From Datnioides undecimradiatus (lineage: Eukaryota > Chordata > Actinopteri > Lobotiformes > Datnioididae): 64,000 nt of DNA. Of this stretch, positions 12,223 to 43,234 are shown piece by piece; within the stretch, counting starts at the first letter, position 1, and each line of letters starts with the position of its first letter. Position numbers and translations under genes: made by a program. The DNA is taken from positions 3,934,900-3,998,899 of the forward strand of contig WARS01001497.1 in NCBI GenBank assembly GCA_008933995.1, given 5' to 3'. Below the pieces are notes generated by a model that had not been told where the DNA came from, did not search any database, and saw only the letters and a program-made list of their open reading frames with translations.

Positions 12223-12333
12223 AGTGTGTGTGTGTGTGTTTAGTGTGTGTGTGTTTGTGTTTAGTGTGTATGTGTGTGTGTTTGTGTTTAGTGTGTGTTT
12301 GTGTTTTGTGTGTGTGTGTGTTAAGTGTGTGTG
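11905..12333. repeat. TG microsatellite and TTTAG-interrupted TG tract
   Basis: A pure TG run (11905-11967) is followed, after unique sequence, by about 280 bp of TG repeats interrupted by TTTAG (12053-12333). The second tract ends about 31 bp below the grin1 stop codon, so it would be transcribed as a CA-rich part of the proximal grin1 3' UTR. Confidence 0.95.
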
Positions 12334-12364
12334 TGGCTCAGCAGCAGCAGTGAAGCTCTCTCTC

Positions 12365-31171
<18,807 letters not shown>

Positions 31172-31297
31172 CTGATGAATAATGTGCACAGAGAAAATAT
31201 GCAGACACAGATTATCGACAGTCAGAGGAACATGGCCGACAGCAAAACATCAACACGGTTCTCTGGAGGAGGTGACGAGCAAACACACCACAGACCG

Positions 31298-31903
31298 CCT
31301 GCCTGTCTGTCTGTCTGTCTGTCTGCCTGCCTGTCTGCCTTTCTGCCTACCTGTCTGCCTGCCTGCCTGTCTGTCTGCCTGCCTCTCGTCTGCCTGTCTG
31401 CCTGTGTAACTGTCTGCCTGTCTGCCTGCCTGCCTGTCTAACTGTCTGCCTGCCAGTGTTTAACATCAGAAGATAACATAAAACTTAAATCCCAGCAAAA
31501 TGATTCAAGGGAAAGATGAAAATGTAACGATGAGTTCAAAGACCAGTCAAATGTCTGTGAATAACACTTTTAGGAGAAAAGCTGCTGCTGATGATGATGC
31601 CTCGCTGTCTGTCGTTTGGATGCTTCAGTGTCAGCGTGACCTTTGTTCCCTCCGTTATATTTAGTCTGGACATAAATTTACACTTCACACCTGCAGCGAA
31701 CAAGCTGCGTGTTTTATTTTTAGAGCAGATGCAGAACAAAGAACCAAAGACCCAGAAACCTGTCGAACATCAACGGATCTATTTCAGCTATGCAGCATTG
31801 AAATCAGACACAGACGATCATCACAACTTCACTGGAAGCTGCAGACTCACAGACACAATGTTCTATCTTCTAGATAGGAGGAGGTGACGAGCAAACACAC
31901 AGA

Positions 31904-31946
<43 letters not shown>

Positions 31947-31985
31947 CATGCCTGTCTGTCTGTCTGTCTGTCTTTCTGTCTGCCA
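31298..31985. repeat. CTGCCTGTCTG simple repeats flanking a duplicated segment
   Basis: CTGY repeats occupy 31298-31455 and 31904-31985. Both are preceded by the same sequence AGGAGGTGACGAGCAAACAC (31266 and 31879), suggesting a local segmental duplication. Confidence 0.8.
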
Positions 31986-31989
31986 ACTG

Positions 31990-32495
31990 GCAGCTGGTTC
32001 CTGGACCCAAACTGGGGTCCGAGAGGCAGACACCCTCTCTACTTTTAAAGTAAAGCTTAAAACCTTCTTGTTCAACAAAGCTTACAGCTCTATCTCTAGT
32101 TACCATGTGAACTACACCCATAGTCTAAACTACCCCTTCATGCCATCCCTTAGTTATGCTGCTATAGGCCGAGGCTGCTGCGGGACGTCCCATGATCGTC
32201 TCCACACTTCTCCTCTCCTCTCTCTCCTCAAACTCATTTAAACCATCGCAGATGAACCATTAACTCTGTGTCCTCTCTCCCCTAGTGCTGTGCTTGTTTC
32301 TCTCTGGTCTCTCTCTCTGTACCTCTCTACAGATACCTGTGGCTCCAGAGCTGAACATCTGATCTGTGGCTCCACCGACCTGCCCCCTGTCCTGTGCTGC
32401 CACTTATTATCATTATTCTATAATGTACTGCAAGTAGTTGCCATAGTTGTAAGGTTATGTACTCCTGGGACAAGATGTATCCTCTCTCTCTCTCT
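31990..32495 (+). mobile_element. LINE 3' region fragment
   Basis: Plus-strand frame reads READTLSTFKVKLKTFLFNK, like the C-terminal end of fish L2/Rex-type LINE ORFs, followed by non-coding sequence to a TC-rich end at about 32500. Class is uncertain. It sits where the missing grin1 5' exons would be expected. Confidence 0.45.
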
Positions 32496-34735
32496 CCCCT
32501 CCTGNGTGTGTGTGTGTGTTGTGTGTCAATGTACACGTGTGTGTCTTCAGTGTGTGTTTATGTGTTTCAGTGTCTTTATATTCAACCTTGCAGTCTGTAG
32601 CAGAGGAGCAGTGTAATGCATGCTTGCCCGCCCCTCTTTCTACACTCTGCCTCTATGTCTCTCGCCCTCTCTCTCTCTCTCGTCCTCTGCAGGGCAGTTA
32701 GCCGCATTAGCTCCCTCGCTGTCCTCAGATGACTCCTCCTCTTCTTCCCTCCTCCTCCTCGGCTGTCTGCTGTGTCTCTACCTCCCCCCTCCTGCCCCCC
32801 CCGTGACACACCAGACGATGCGTTGACTGAGCAGAGGAGAAGAAGAAAACCTCTCCCAGCCACCGTCCTGCCTGCTGCATGGAGGAGAAGCACAGGAAGA
32901 AGAGGAGCAGAGAGGAGGTGAGGAGCTGTCTGTCTGTCTGCCTGTCTTACACCACCCTCCTGTAACTGTATCTCTACTGTCTGTCTGTCTGTGTGTCTGT
33001 CTGTGTGTCTGTCTGTGTGTCTGCCTGCCTGTCTGTCTCTGCACTCTGAAACTGTTTCTGTTTCCTGATAAATCAGCCCTCTTCCTTTATCTACCTGTCT
33101 GTCTCTCTCTGCGTTCAGTCTGTCTGTATACACAGTAGTCTTCCGGCCACCTGTCTGCCTCTCTGTCTGTCTGACTCTGAGCTGTCTGTCCCCCTCTGCT
33201 CAGACTGTCTGTCTCTCTGCACTGTAAACAACAATAATGCTGAACTGAACTCTGAAACCGACCTAACTTACCTGGACCGGACTCTGCTGGACTCTGACAG
33301 GCTCTATTGGACTTGACTCAACTGGACTGTTCTGGACTTTGTTTTACCAGACTGTACTGGGATGGACTGGACCGGCCTTCAGGTCTAATTCAGGATTAGT
33401 CTGATCATGATGTGCAGATCAGGTGTGAACAGAACTGTGTGTGTGTGTGTGTGTGTAAAGGAGACACACTGTTTGACAGGTGATCCCAGTGACGAGGTAT
33501 AACTGGGAACCAGTTTCTGATGAAATTTATGGAGACAGATTATCAATGACTGACAGGAAACTGTTGTTGACCAATCACATATGAGCCTGTGATTAATCAT
33601 CTGAACCAGGTGTTAAATGTGTCTGTGATCTGAGCTGCACAGGTGAGTGTGTGTGTATGAGTGTGTGCGCGCTGATTCAGGTGATGACCTCTGACCTTTT
33701 CACAGTGTGACACTGTGACTCTGCTCATGGAGCTGATGTCTTGATGCTGAAAGGACAAAGAGCTGTTTTAGGTTTATAAACATTATCACAACACTAACAC
33801 CACTAATAATCATAATAATGATTAAACAATATTGATGTGACGCTTCAAAACAAGGCAAGAGTAGACAAAAAGATCAGAAAAAAGAACAAACAACAACACC
33901 TTTGACTAATAGTCCCTGCTGGACTCTGATGGACTCTGCTGGACTCTGATGTCTGATCTCATTGTCGTCCCTCTGGCAGCACATGGTTGTCTCTCTGGTG
34001 GCTCATGGTTGGCCGTCTAGTTGCTCATGGTCGTCCCTCTGGCACTGGTCGTCCCTCTGGCAGCTCATGGCATCCCTCTGGCAGCACATGGTCGTCCCTC
34101 TGGTGGCTCATGGTTGTCCCTCTGGCAGCTCATGGGCATCCCTCTGGCAGCACATGGTCGTCCCTCTGGTGGCTCATGATTGGCCCTCTGGTTGCTGATG
34201 GTCGTTGCTCTGGCAGCTCATGGGCAGACCTCTGGCAGCTCATGGGCGGCCCACTGGCAGCTCATGGGCGGTCCTCTGGCAGCTCATGGGCGGCCCTTTG
34301 TGGGAATGCTGCTCAGAATGAAAACAAAAGGATTTAAAATTCAAACAGAGTTGGCGCAGAGAGATGGCTGACTGCTGAAACTGGACCAACTAAACACAAA
34401 TTTTGTTGATTTTAACATTTATCTGATTTATTTTCTGCATATTCAAAGTTGTTTTGGATATGCTGGACAGATTTGTAACTGTAAAAGTGAGCTGCTGTCA
34501 TCTTTGCAAACTGTCATGTTACCCTGCATGTAGTTCTTCAGCTGACATATTAATAGTTTAATGCACTTTTATGATTATCTGAAGTGTGAATCGTGACATT
34601 TGATGTTATGAGACTTAAGCAGGTTTTAATTATTCTCCTGAAAATGTTCTTGTGTCACATATTCTTGTATCACTGACTGATTTATTTTGAATATTTGAAC
34701 ATTTTGTCTTTAATAAGAGAAACAAACTGAAACTG
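32496..34735. other. grin1/nacc2 divergent intergenic region
   Basis: Holds one ambiguous base (N at 32505) in a TG/CT-rich stretch, CTGT simple repeats (32925-33045) and a minisatellite (33965-34305). The CT-rich 32620-32780 block and ATGGAGGAGAAGCACAGG near 32879 might belong to a 5' untranslated exon of nacc2, but this is not established. Confidence 0.4.
33965..34305. repeat. CCTCTGGCAGCTCATGG minisatellite
   Basis: About 15 units of roughly 22 bp (GTCCCTCTGGCAGCTCATGG with variants) upstream of nacc2. Trp/Ser/Gly-rich frames across it are artefacts. Confidence 0.92.
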
Positions 34736-35114
34736 AAGGTGTTTCCTCAGTTTGTTCTGCAGGAAGACAGGAAGGTGTCATCCTCTAAACCTCCTCTCTT
34801 CCTCTCCTCCTCTCCTCTCCTCCACTTGTTGTAGCTGTGTTCCTGTGCTGAGCTGACCTCCCTCCTGATGATCTACAGTCTCCTCCTCCTGTCCATTCCG
34901 TGCTGACGCAACACCTCCTGAACCTGAACCTCCCCCACCTCCCTCTGCCCTGACGGCTGACCTCCTTTTTGCTCCACATCGACATGGATCTGAAACATTT
35001 TGGAGGTGATACCTGCAGGATCCCTGACACTTAAACACTCTGACCTCTGGACGCTGGACCGTCTCCTCTTGATCCCTTCCTGTCCCATCCTGTTCTGGAC
35101 TGATAGCCTCCACC

Positions 35115-38100
35115 ATGTCGGAGGGGCTGCTGCAGGTGGAGATCCCTGACTTTGGCAGCAGTGTGCTGGGCAGCCTGAACGAGCAGCGGCTGTTGGGTCA
35201 CTACTGTGACGTGTCCATCCTGGTGCAGGGTCAGGCCTTCAAGGCGCACCGAGCTGTCCTCGCTGCCTCCTCACTGTACTTCAGAGACCTGTTCAGTTCT
35301 GCAGCTGACTCGTCCTCTTCCTCATCCTCGACCTCTTCTCAGGCCATGTTCGAGCTGCCATCCTCGGTGACGCCAGCGTGTTTTCAGCAGATTCTGTCAT
35401 TCTGCTACACCGGACGCCTCAGCATGGCGGCCAGCGAGCAGCTGGTGCTCATGTACACAGCTGGGTACCTGCAGATCCAGAACATTGTGGAGCGAGGCAT
35501 GGAGCTGATGATGATGAAGGCCTCCTCCTCCTCCTCACCTCTCTGCTGCGACTCACAGGTGATTTAGGCCACGCCCACAGAGCTGCCAAATTAGTTAATC
35601 CGGGTAGATCTAGGCAGACCAGATCTCCAGATGACACTTTGATTGAAGCAACAAGAAGCCTAAAACTGCCAGGATGCATTTCAGCCAATCACAGAGTGGC
35701 ACATGATGCTGAAGATTAGTTGGGAACACTTATTTTAAAATTATGTTTCAATTAACTTTAGATTTCATGTTCAAACTGACTTGCTTTTTCAGTTGAAATT
35801 AAATGATAAATGTCTTTCTCAGGTCTCAGCTCCACCAATTTAACAAGTTCTGCTAAAAAACACACAATTTCTGTGTGTTTATAACCAAATCTGATCATTC
35901 TTTCATCCTATAAAATAAAATCTGATGTCAGCTTGAACCAACCAATCGTTTCCTGCCATCCAGCCTCCAATCAGAGTCCAGCTGTTAGCATCAGAGCTAA
36001 GGTTCACCACTTACCTAGCTAGCAGTAGCATGCTATGTGAGTGTGTCTTCAGGTGTTGGTCACCTCAAACCCTGTTGAGGTGGAGAACACCTGAACCTTG
36101 AGGCTCATCATCCAACTCTGAATCACTAGAGCTATCCATATTTGTTCTGACCCGCCCACTTTTGAAACGGGCCATTCAGATTCCTCCAAATGTTACATAT
36201 CCAAACATCCCACCTCCACTTCGTGTTCTACACTAAACCAGCTGATCAGCTGAACCACAGCTCAGTACACTTCACATCTGAGGCTACTCTCTGGCCACAC
36301 CCCAACAGTGATGTCACAAGTCTGTGTTGATCTCTGGAGGCCAGTTTGTGATGATCAGTAACATGTGACATAATTAGCATCTCCGTTTCATTAAAACCTG
36401 TTGGTGTCTCACAGACGGCCTCAGCAGACGAGCTTGGAGGCTTTGACACTCCAATGGTCCAGCAGCAGCAGCAGAGTGCCCCCCAGTTGCAGGAGGCCAG
36501 TCCAGACCAGCCGGCCCTGAGCCCAGAGGAGCTGCTGCTGGCGGTCAGCAGGATCAAACAAGAGAGAGCCGACACCCCTCCTGCTGAGGAGAACGGAGGA
36601 GGAGCAGCAGGAGGAGGAGGGAGAGAGGAGGCAAGGTGATGACCGCTGCTAACAGTTTAACCAAAGATGTTCCTTGTACAGTTTAATGATCTAAAATCAT
36701 CACAAGAAAAACAACAACAACGATAATAATGAAAATAGTAATAAAGGTATTTTATCTTACACTGCAGCAGGACTACATGTTCTGCCTTCTTATTAATAAT
36801 CAGGTTTAATGTTGATCTTGGAGGCCAGCAGGTTCACCATCATGTGATCAACGTTCCTGGTTCTGGTCCATCAGCACTCCCTACACTCATTTCCTGTTTG
36901 ATGCTTTTGCTTTGTTGAGTCACAATCAGTTGATCAGTCTTTATCCAACATAAACAAGTTACAGGAACTGTTGGAAACAGGAGGAGAGGTTCAGACCATC
37001 ATGAGCTTGATGGAACCAGAGATCCAAACCAAACAGGAAGTGACTCAACAAATCAGCAGGCTTAAAACAGGAAGTGGCTTCATGTTGATGGAAAACTACC
37101 TGAACCATCCGTCTGAAGGCGTCCACACACAACACATGCAGCACACGTGTCCTGGTCCAGGGTCTGAGGCCAGGCTCTGGTTTCAGGTCCTGGTCGTTAA
37201 ACATTCAGATGTTTAAAGAGACGCTATATGTGGTTGCTCCTTCCTCAGGGTGGACATCGCTGCAGACCTCCAGTCCTCCAGGGGCAGTGCTCTGTGTTAC
37301 CTGGGTGCAGGTGGCAGTCTGGTTCCAGGGCTGCAGTCCTACCTGCTGGCAGGCGGGGGACGCTCCAGTCCAGGAGGATCCAGCCTTCCCACAGACTCTC
37401 CCCCCTCTCACCCCCCGACCGAGGAGGAGCTGGAGGAGGATTACTACGGGAACACAGTCCACCCTGGACTCTACCAGCACATCTATGGACACCCTGGAAA
37501 CCCCTACGGTGAGTTACACCTGCTACAGACTGACTACAGACAGCCTACAGACTACAAACAGAAGACACAGACTACAGTGAGATACAGTTGGATACAGATT
37601 AAGTACAGACAGGTACATTTGGATATAAACAGACTACAGACTGTCTACAGACAGATACATTTGGATGCAGACTGACTACAGACTGACTACAGACAGGTAC
37701 AGTTGGATACAGACAGACCACAGACAGATACAGTTGGATACAGACAGACTACGGACTGACTAGAGACAGGTACAGTTGGATACAGACAGACTACTGACTG
37801 ACTACAGACTGATACATTTGGATGCAGACTGACTACAGACTGACTACAGACAGGTACAGTTGGATACAGACAGACCACAGACAGATACAGTTGGATACAG
37901 ACAGACTACGGACTGACTAGAGACAGGTACAGTTGGATACAGACAGACTACTGACTGACTACAGACTGATACATTTGGATGCAGACTGACTACAGACTGA
38001 CTACAGACAGGTACAGTTGGATACAGACAGACCACAGACAGATACAGTTGGATACAGACAGACTACGGACTGACTAGAGACAGGTACAGTTGGATACAGA

Positions 38101-40604
38101 CAGACTACTGACTGACTACAGACTGATACATTTGGATGCAGACTGACTACAGACTGACTACAGACAGGTACAGTTGGATACAGACAGACCACAGACAGAT
38201 ACAGTTGGATACAGACAGACTACGGACTGACTAGAGACAGGTACAGTTGGATACAGACAGACTACTGACTGACTACAGACTGATACATTTGGATGCAGAC
38301 TGACTACAGACTGACTACAGACAGGTACAGTTGGATACAGACAGACCACAGACAGATACAGTTGGATACAGACAGACTACTGACAGACACAGACTACAGA
38401 CTGATACATTTGGATGCAGACTGACTACAGACAGACTACAGACAGGTACAGTTGGATACAGGTTGAGTACAGACAGATACAGTTGGATACAGACTGACTA
38501 CAGACAGATACAGTTCGATACAGAAGACTACAGACCGACTACAGACAGATACAGTTGGATATAGACTGACTACAGACTGACTACAGACAGTATCTTGTAG
38601 TTACTGATTCCAGTGTCGTGAGTTCTTCCTGAAGTGTGAACAGATCCTGATCCACAGCCTCTCTCATTGTTCCAGTGCAAGAGAAGATGGAGATGCTCTC
38701 CCTCCCATTGGCTAACGAGCGTCGGCCCTGTGTGTTGGTTGGTCGGGACAACATGGCACTCCCCGCCAGTCTGATCAGTCAGATCGGGTATCGCTGCCAC
38801 CCGTCGCTCTACACTGAGGGAGACCCGGGAGAGAAGGTGGAGCTTGTGGCAGGTAAGACAACCAAACACCTGGTCTCATCGTCAAAGCTGGAACATTAAT
38901 TGGAGTTCAAGGTCGTTAATACACAGACATTAAAGACACTTCCTGTAAATTCCTAATGTGTTGTCATGGCAGCAGCATCATTAGGAAGGTCATTAAGACA
39001 CAGAGACAGGTAGACAAAGAGAGAAACTGATTTGTTGCTTTATTAAATCATGTGGAGTGTGTGTGTTCAGGTTCAGGTGTGTTCATGACACGCGGTCAGC
39101 TGATGAACTGTCACCTGTGTGCTGGAGTCAAACACAAGGTTCTGCTCAGGAGACTGCTGGCCACATTCTTCGACAGGTGAGCTGTTAAACCTCTGATGCT
39201 TCCTGACAGCATCAGAGACATGTGTCCCATGATGAATGATTCAATAAAGGCAACTGGTCACAGGTGATTGATTAGAGGTGATTTATCACCTGCAGCTGCT
39301 GTGTTGACCTGTTTGCTAATGATTTCTCAGTGTGACTCAGGTGGAAATCTGTTTTTAGGATCTGTGACTGTTTTTCACATGAGGGGGTGTGGCCTCACTC
39401 ATCTGTAACCAGGAAGCTGTTATCTGATTGGGCAAACAGTTGAAACCTTCAGTCAGATGTTTTTGAAATATGTTCAGTATTTTTCCAAATGAAACAATGT
39501 GTCGGTCGTCTGATATCTTTGTACATCATGTGACATCAACACACCTCATGTGACATCAACACATGTCATGTGACATTAGGAGACATCATGTGACATCGGA
39601 TCCTGATGTGTGACGATCCTGCTGCTGTTTTACATAACAGCTCTGTCACATGGTCTCAGACTGAAGTCAGTATATGTGCTGATTGGGTTTTTATGGTTTC
39701 CATAGAAACACTCTGGCCAATAGCTGTGGGACAGGAATCCGCTCCTCCACCAATGATCCGAGCCGAAAGCCCCTGGACAACCGAGTGTTAAACACTGTCA
39801 AACGTAAGATGCACATACGTGCAGAGACACACATACACGTATAGGGGAACACACACACGCGCACATACAGAAACACACAGTGTGACTCATGGTGTTTTAC
39901 TGTAGTTTGGAAATGCTGAGATGTTTCCTTCCTCCTCCTCCTCTTCTTCCTCCTCCTCCTCTTCCTCCTGCTGCTCCTCAGTCTATTGTCAGAACTTTGC
40001 TCCTAACTTTAAGGAGAGTGAGATGAACGTCATTGCCGCTGACATGTGCACCAACGCTCGCAGGGTCCGTAAACGTTGGCTCCCCAAGATCCAGTCTCTG
40101 CTCCCTGACAGCCTCCCCGCCTCCTCCCAGCCCCGCAAGGGTAAAAGGGGAGGGGGAACAGGAGCAGGTCAGGGAGGAGAAGCAGCAGCGCAGCCCAGTG
40201 GCAGCCCCTTTGAGCTGGACCTGCGGCAGCTGAGCGCCTCCTACCTCGGCCTGGAGGCGCCACTGTTCACCGAGCGACGGGAGCGGGAAGTGGCAGGAGA
40301 AAGAGATAAGGAGAAGGAGGCCCCGGCCTCCCTCCTGCCTCACCTGCAGTTCGCCGGGTCTCGTGGGGGAGGAGGAGGTGGAAGTGGGGGGCAGGGGGAG
40401 GAGGCGCTGATGGGAGTTGAAGCAGAAGGGGAAGGGAGGCTACAGACTGAACAGCACCCAGACCTCCCCCTCTCACTGTCCTCCACCTCCTCCTCCTCCT
40501 CCTCCTCACACCCCTCCCCCCAGCCTGCAGAGCCCGCCCCTACCCACAGGGGATTGGTCGACACAGATGAGAGGGGGGCGGAGCCTCTGGAAGACAGCCA
40601 ATAA
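35115..40604 (+). CDS. nacc2: Nucleus accumbens-associated protein 2 (BTB-BEN repressor)
   Basis: Seven coding exons join in phase (1,929 nt, 642 residues): 35115-35558, 36415-36635, 37249-37508, 38676-38852, 39071-39176, 39706-39803, 39982-40604. NACC proteins are nuclear repressors that dimerise through the BTB domain and recruit HDAC/NuRD-type complexes. Exon 1 holds the whole BTB domain (residues about 10-135: [35 protein letters not shown]). Exons 4-7 hold the BEN domain ([50 protein letters not shown]). The variant VKLYCQNFAP, the YRCHP box and the 9q34-type neighbours favour NACC2 over NACC1. A Ser-rich insertion interrupts the BTB domain (about residues 68-76). The last exon carries a long low-complexity Gly/Ser/Glu tail, so the protein is longer than human NACC2 (587). 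Confidence 0.92.
35955..36215 (-). repeat. Unclassified interspersed repeat, copy 2 (inverted)
   Basis: In nacc2 intron 1. Its reverse complement matches 15690-15955, including the short ORF starting [14 protein letters not shown] and the GCTCTGATGCTAACAGCTG end. Same unknown class. Confidence 0.8.
37545..38590. repeat. 157 bp higher-order tandem repeat in nacc2 intron 3
   Basis: Unit built of shorter blocks such as GACTACAGACAGGTACAG and TTGGATACAGACAGAC. The full 157 bp unit recurs nearly identically at about 37687, 37844, 38001 and 38158, with degenerate flanks on both sides. Identical 63-residue minus frames repeat at that spacing, which shows near-perfect homogeneity. Confidence 0.96.
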
Positions 40605-41065
40605 GCTTTCTATTGCATCTGCCTACCTGTATGTAAATAACACAATAGCTACCTGTCCCCACCTGTCTGTCTGACTGTCCCCCACCTGTCTGTCTAACTG
40701 TCCCTCACCTGTCTGTCTGACTGTCCCCCACCTGTCTGTCTGACTGTCCCCCACCTGTCTATCCCCACCTGTCTGTCTGACTGTCCCTCACCTGTCTGTC
40801 CCCACCTGTCTGTCTGGCTGTCTTATTTTACCTTATCTGTTCCCCTACCTCACTACCTGTCCACCTGTCTACCTCTCTGCCCCCAGTCTCTGTACCTTTC
40901 TGTTCGACCTACCTCTGTCTGTCTGTCTGTCTGTCTGCTCGGCTCTGCTGCATGTTAACAGCCTCCTGCAGTCCAGCACACAGGCCCATAGCAAAAGGAT
41001 TGATGATGATGAAGATGATAATATTCACTCTGATAATGACAATAAAGCTTCTTGATAATCAAAAT
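40605..41065 (+). promoter_or_regulatory. nacc2: nacc2 3' UTR and polyadenylation signal
   Basis: The stop codon TAA ends at 40604 and AATAAA lies at 41041-41046, giving a short 3' UTR. It includes a minisatellite of CACCTGTCTGTCTGACTGTC-like units (40640-40840). Confidence 0.65.
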
Positions 41066-41149
41066 GTTTGTTTTCACTTTTTCAACAAAATAACTTTTAA
41101 TATCTGTTCAGAATACAAACAGATGAATGAAGAAATAAAATAAAATACA

Positions 41150-41415
41150 GATTTTAGTCTGATTGATCAGCAGCCTGAGGACAGGACATCTAATTGGTTG
41201 GCCATCTGAAGACATCTGATTGGTCAGCAGTCTGAGGACATCTAATTGGTCGGCCGTCTGAAGGCTTCTGATTGGTCGGCAGTCTGAAGGCGTCTGATTG
41301 GTTGGCAGTCTGGAGGTGTCTGATTGGTCGGCCATCTGAAGGCTTCTGATTGGTCAGCAGTCTGAAGACGTCTGATTGGTTGGCCGTCTGACGACATCTG
41401 ATTGGTCGGGAGTCT
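41150..41415. repeat. ATTGG-containing minisatellite downstream of nacc2
   Basis: About nine units of roughly 30 bp (GTCTGAAGGCATCTGATTGG-like, ending with a variable GTCGGC/GTCAGC). Every unit carries ATTGG, the reverse complement of the CCAAT box. Confidence 0.92.
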
Positions 41416-41419
41416 CACT

Positions 41420-43200
41420 CTTGTATCCAGCAGCAGTTTAGTTGTTGCAGGACCACACGATGGATAAAAATGTGGGTGGAGCCAGTGTGATGTCACCCAG
41501 CGGTCCCTGCAGAGCGACTGTGCAGCTCGGTGTGTGGGGGATACGGACGTTGGCCATCTTGGCAGCGTGTGACGTCGCCTAACTCTTTATTAAATCAAAA
41601 ATGGTCAAAGAGGTGTCAGGTGGGTGGCGGTGAGACGGGGCCGAATGACGCATGGCTGCTGAAACACGGCAGACAGCTGGCGGATAACTGTCAGTCAAAG
41701 AAACCCTGCCCCTTAATTCTGCATAACTTTAGGTGTTAATCTAATTTAAAGGAGTGAGTTCTATATAAATTCAGCCCATACAGTCGTCATGAACGGGGAA
41801 ACTAGCTACAGAGACCAAACCGTTGTTTGTACCAGGCTGTAAACATGTTTATTGCTGCTGTAAAGTTGGGCATTTTAACATGGGGGTCTATGGGGACTGA
41901 CTCCCTGCTGGAGCCTCTAGTGGATGCTCAGGGAACTGCAGCTCTGATGAAGGTCTGTGTTGTTGCTGAGCTTCTTCTTTGGCTTCTTCTACCTTTTTCT
42001 TTGTAAGTTTGTAAGTTTTGGCTATAGTTGAGGTGGAGGTGAATCTCTGGATCTGCAGGACTGTTTCTTTCACTCTGAACCCCTTGGTTTGGGGGTGAGA
42101 GTCCTGTTTGTAAACCATCAGCATGTTTGCTCAGACTGTGCCTGTAAGGAACTCGACAGCCTGTAGGGGGCGCTAACACCACATAAAACTAAAACATAAA
42201 ACTTTCTCCAGACTCAGTCTCAGGACAGATATCAGATAGATTGATAGATACATTTTATTAATCCCTGAGGGGAAATTAGTTTGCAGCAAACACACAGAAA
42301 ACATAATATAAATAGACATCTTAAAAACACAAAAAGTTCAGTTCAGTGCACAGTTCTGGAGGCTACATATGTGTTGTTTAATCTGATCTGGTAGAAAGAA
42401 CTTGTTGTAATGCTCCTTTAAACATGTGGGCTGCAGCAGTCTGTTGCTGTGGCTGCTCCTCAGACTGTCCAAGGTGCTGTAAAGGGGGATAGACAGAGTA
42501 AAGTTCAGATAATATCTGATGCACAGAGTCATTGTCCTGTGTTTTCCCTGCAGCTGTAACAGAGCAGAGGCTCCTCAGCCTCCTGCCGGTTTAACAGAGG
42601 TGATATTACCTGCATATGAAGAGATGATATATGGGATTATTTCAACATATATTAAACCACTTACTGTACATTGTGTAGACATGGGCATAAAGCTTGAGCT
42701 AATATAAATATGTGCTAATATAAAGAAAACTGCAGAGATTTACATTTTGGACAAGTCATTAATATAAATATTCAGATGTTTGTGTTTCATTGCGTTTGTC
42801 TCTCTATTCGATCAAAACATGTAATGTGATGCAGTTGGAAACACATACAAGATTTTTTTCAAATTCATTTGTTTTCTCTGTAATTTCTTGTATCACCAGT
42901 CATTCTGCTGTCGAGACACTTTTCCACTTTGGTAAATAAAGATGTTTTCTGTTCTGATCACGCATTAGTGCCAATGAGTTCATGGTTAAGTTAAATAAGT
43001 AAGAAATTACAAAAATCTTAAACAATGAATGAGTTTTGTTGCTCTTTAATCCCAGATAAATCTGTTTTAAACAGAAGCTGTTGACGTTTATATCCAACAG
43101 TTGGTGTCTGTATGTTCATATAAACGAGCTTCACGCCGCCTGATGCATCAATGTACATATTTAATGATCAGTTATCGATTTAATCAGTGAATCCATCTGA
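41420..43200. other. Intergenic region between nacc2 and brd3
   Basis: Includes the LINE tail at 42237-42540 and otherwise AT-rich DNA (42640-43100). No exon recognised. Confidence 0.45.
42237..42540 (-). mobile_element. Non-LTR retrotransposon 3' end
   Basis: Minus-strand frame gives SNRLLQPTCLKEHYNKFFLP, a degenerate form of the C-terminus common in fish LINE ORFs. It ends in GGGATTAATAAAATGTATCT with a GATA/TATC-type tail at 42237-42262. Confidence 0.6.
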
Positions 43201-43234
43201 AATCTCACCTGCAGCGAATAGCGGGCCTCTCTGT

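Noticed and set aside
37687..38349. Four identical 63-codon minus frames
   Set aside because: They are successive copies of the 157 bp satellite in nacc2 intron 3, not a gene family.
35115..40604. Assignment to NACC1 instead of NACC2
   Set aside because: The VKLYCQNF and QIGYRCHP variants and the 9q34-type neighbours fit NACC2 better; NACC1 has VKYYCQNF and QIGNRCHP.
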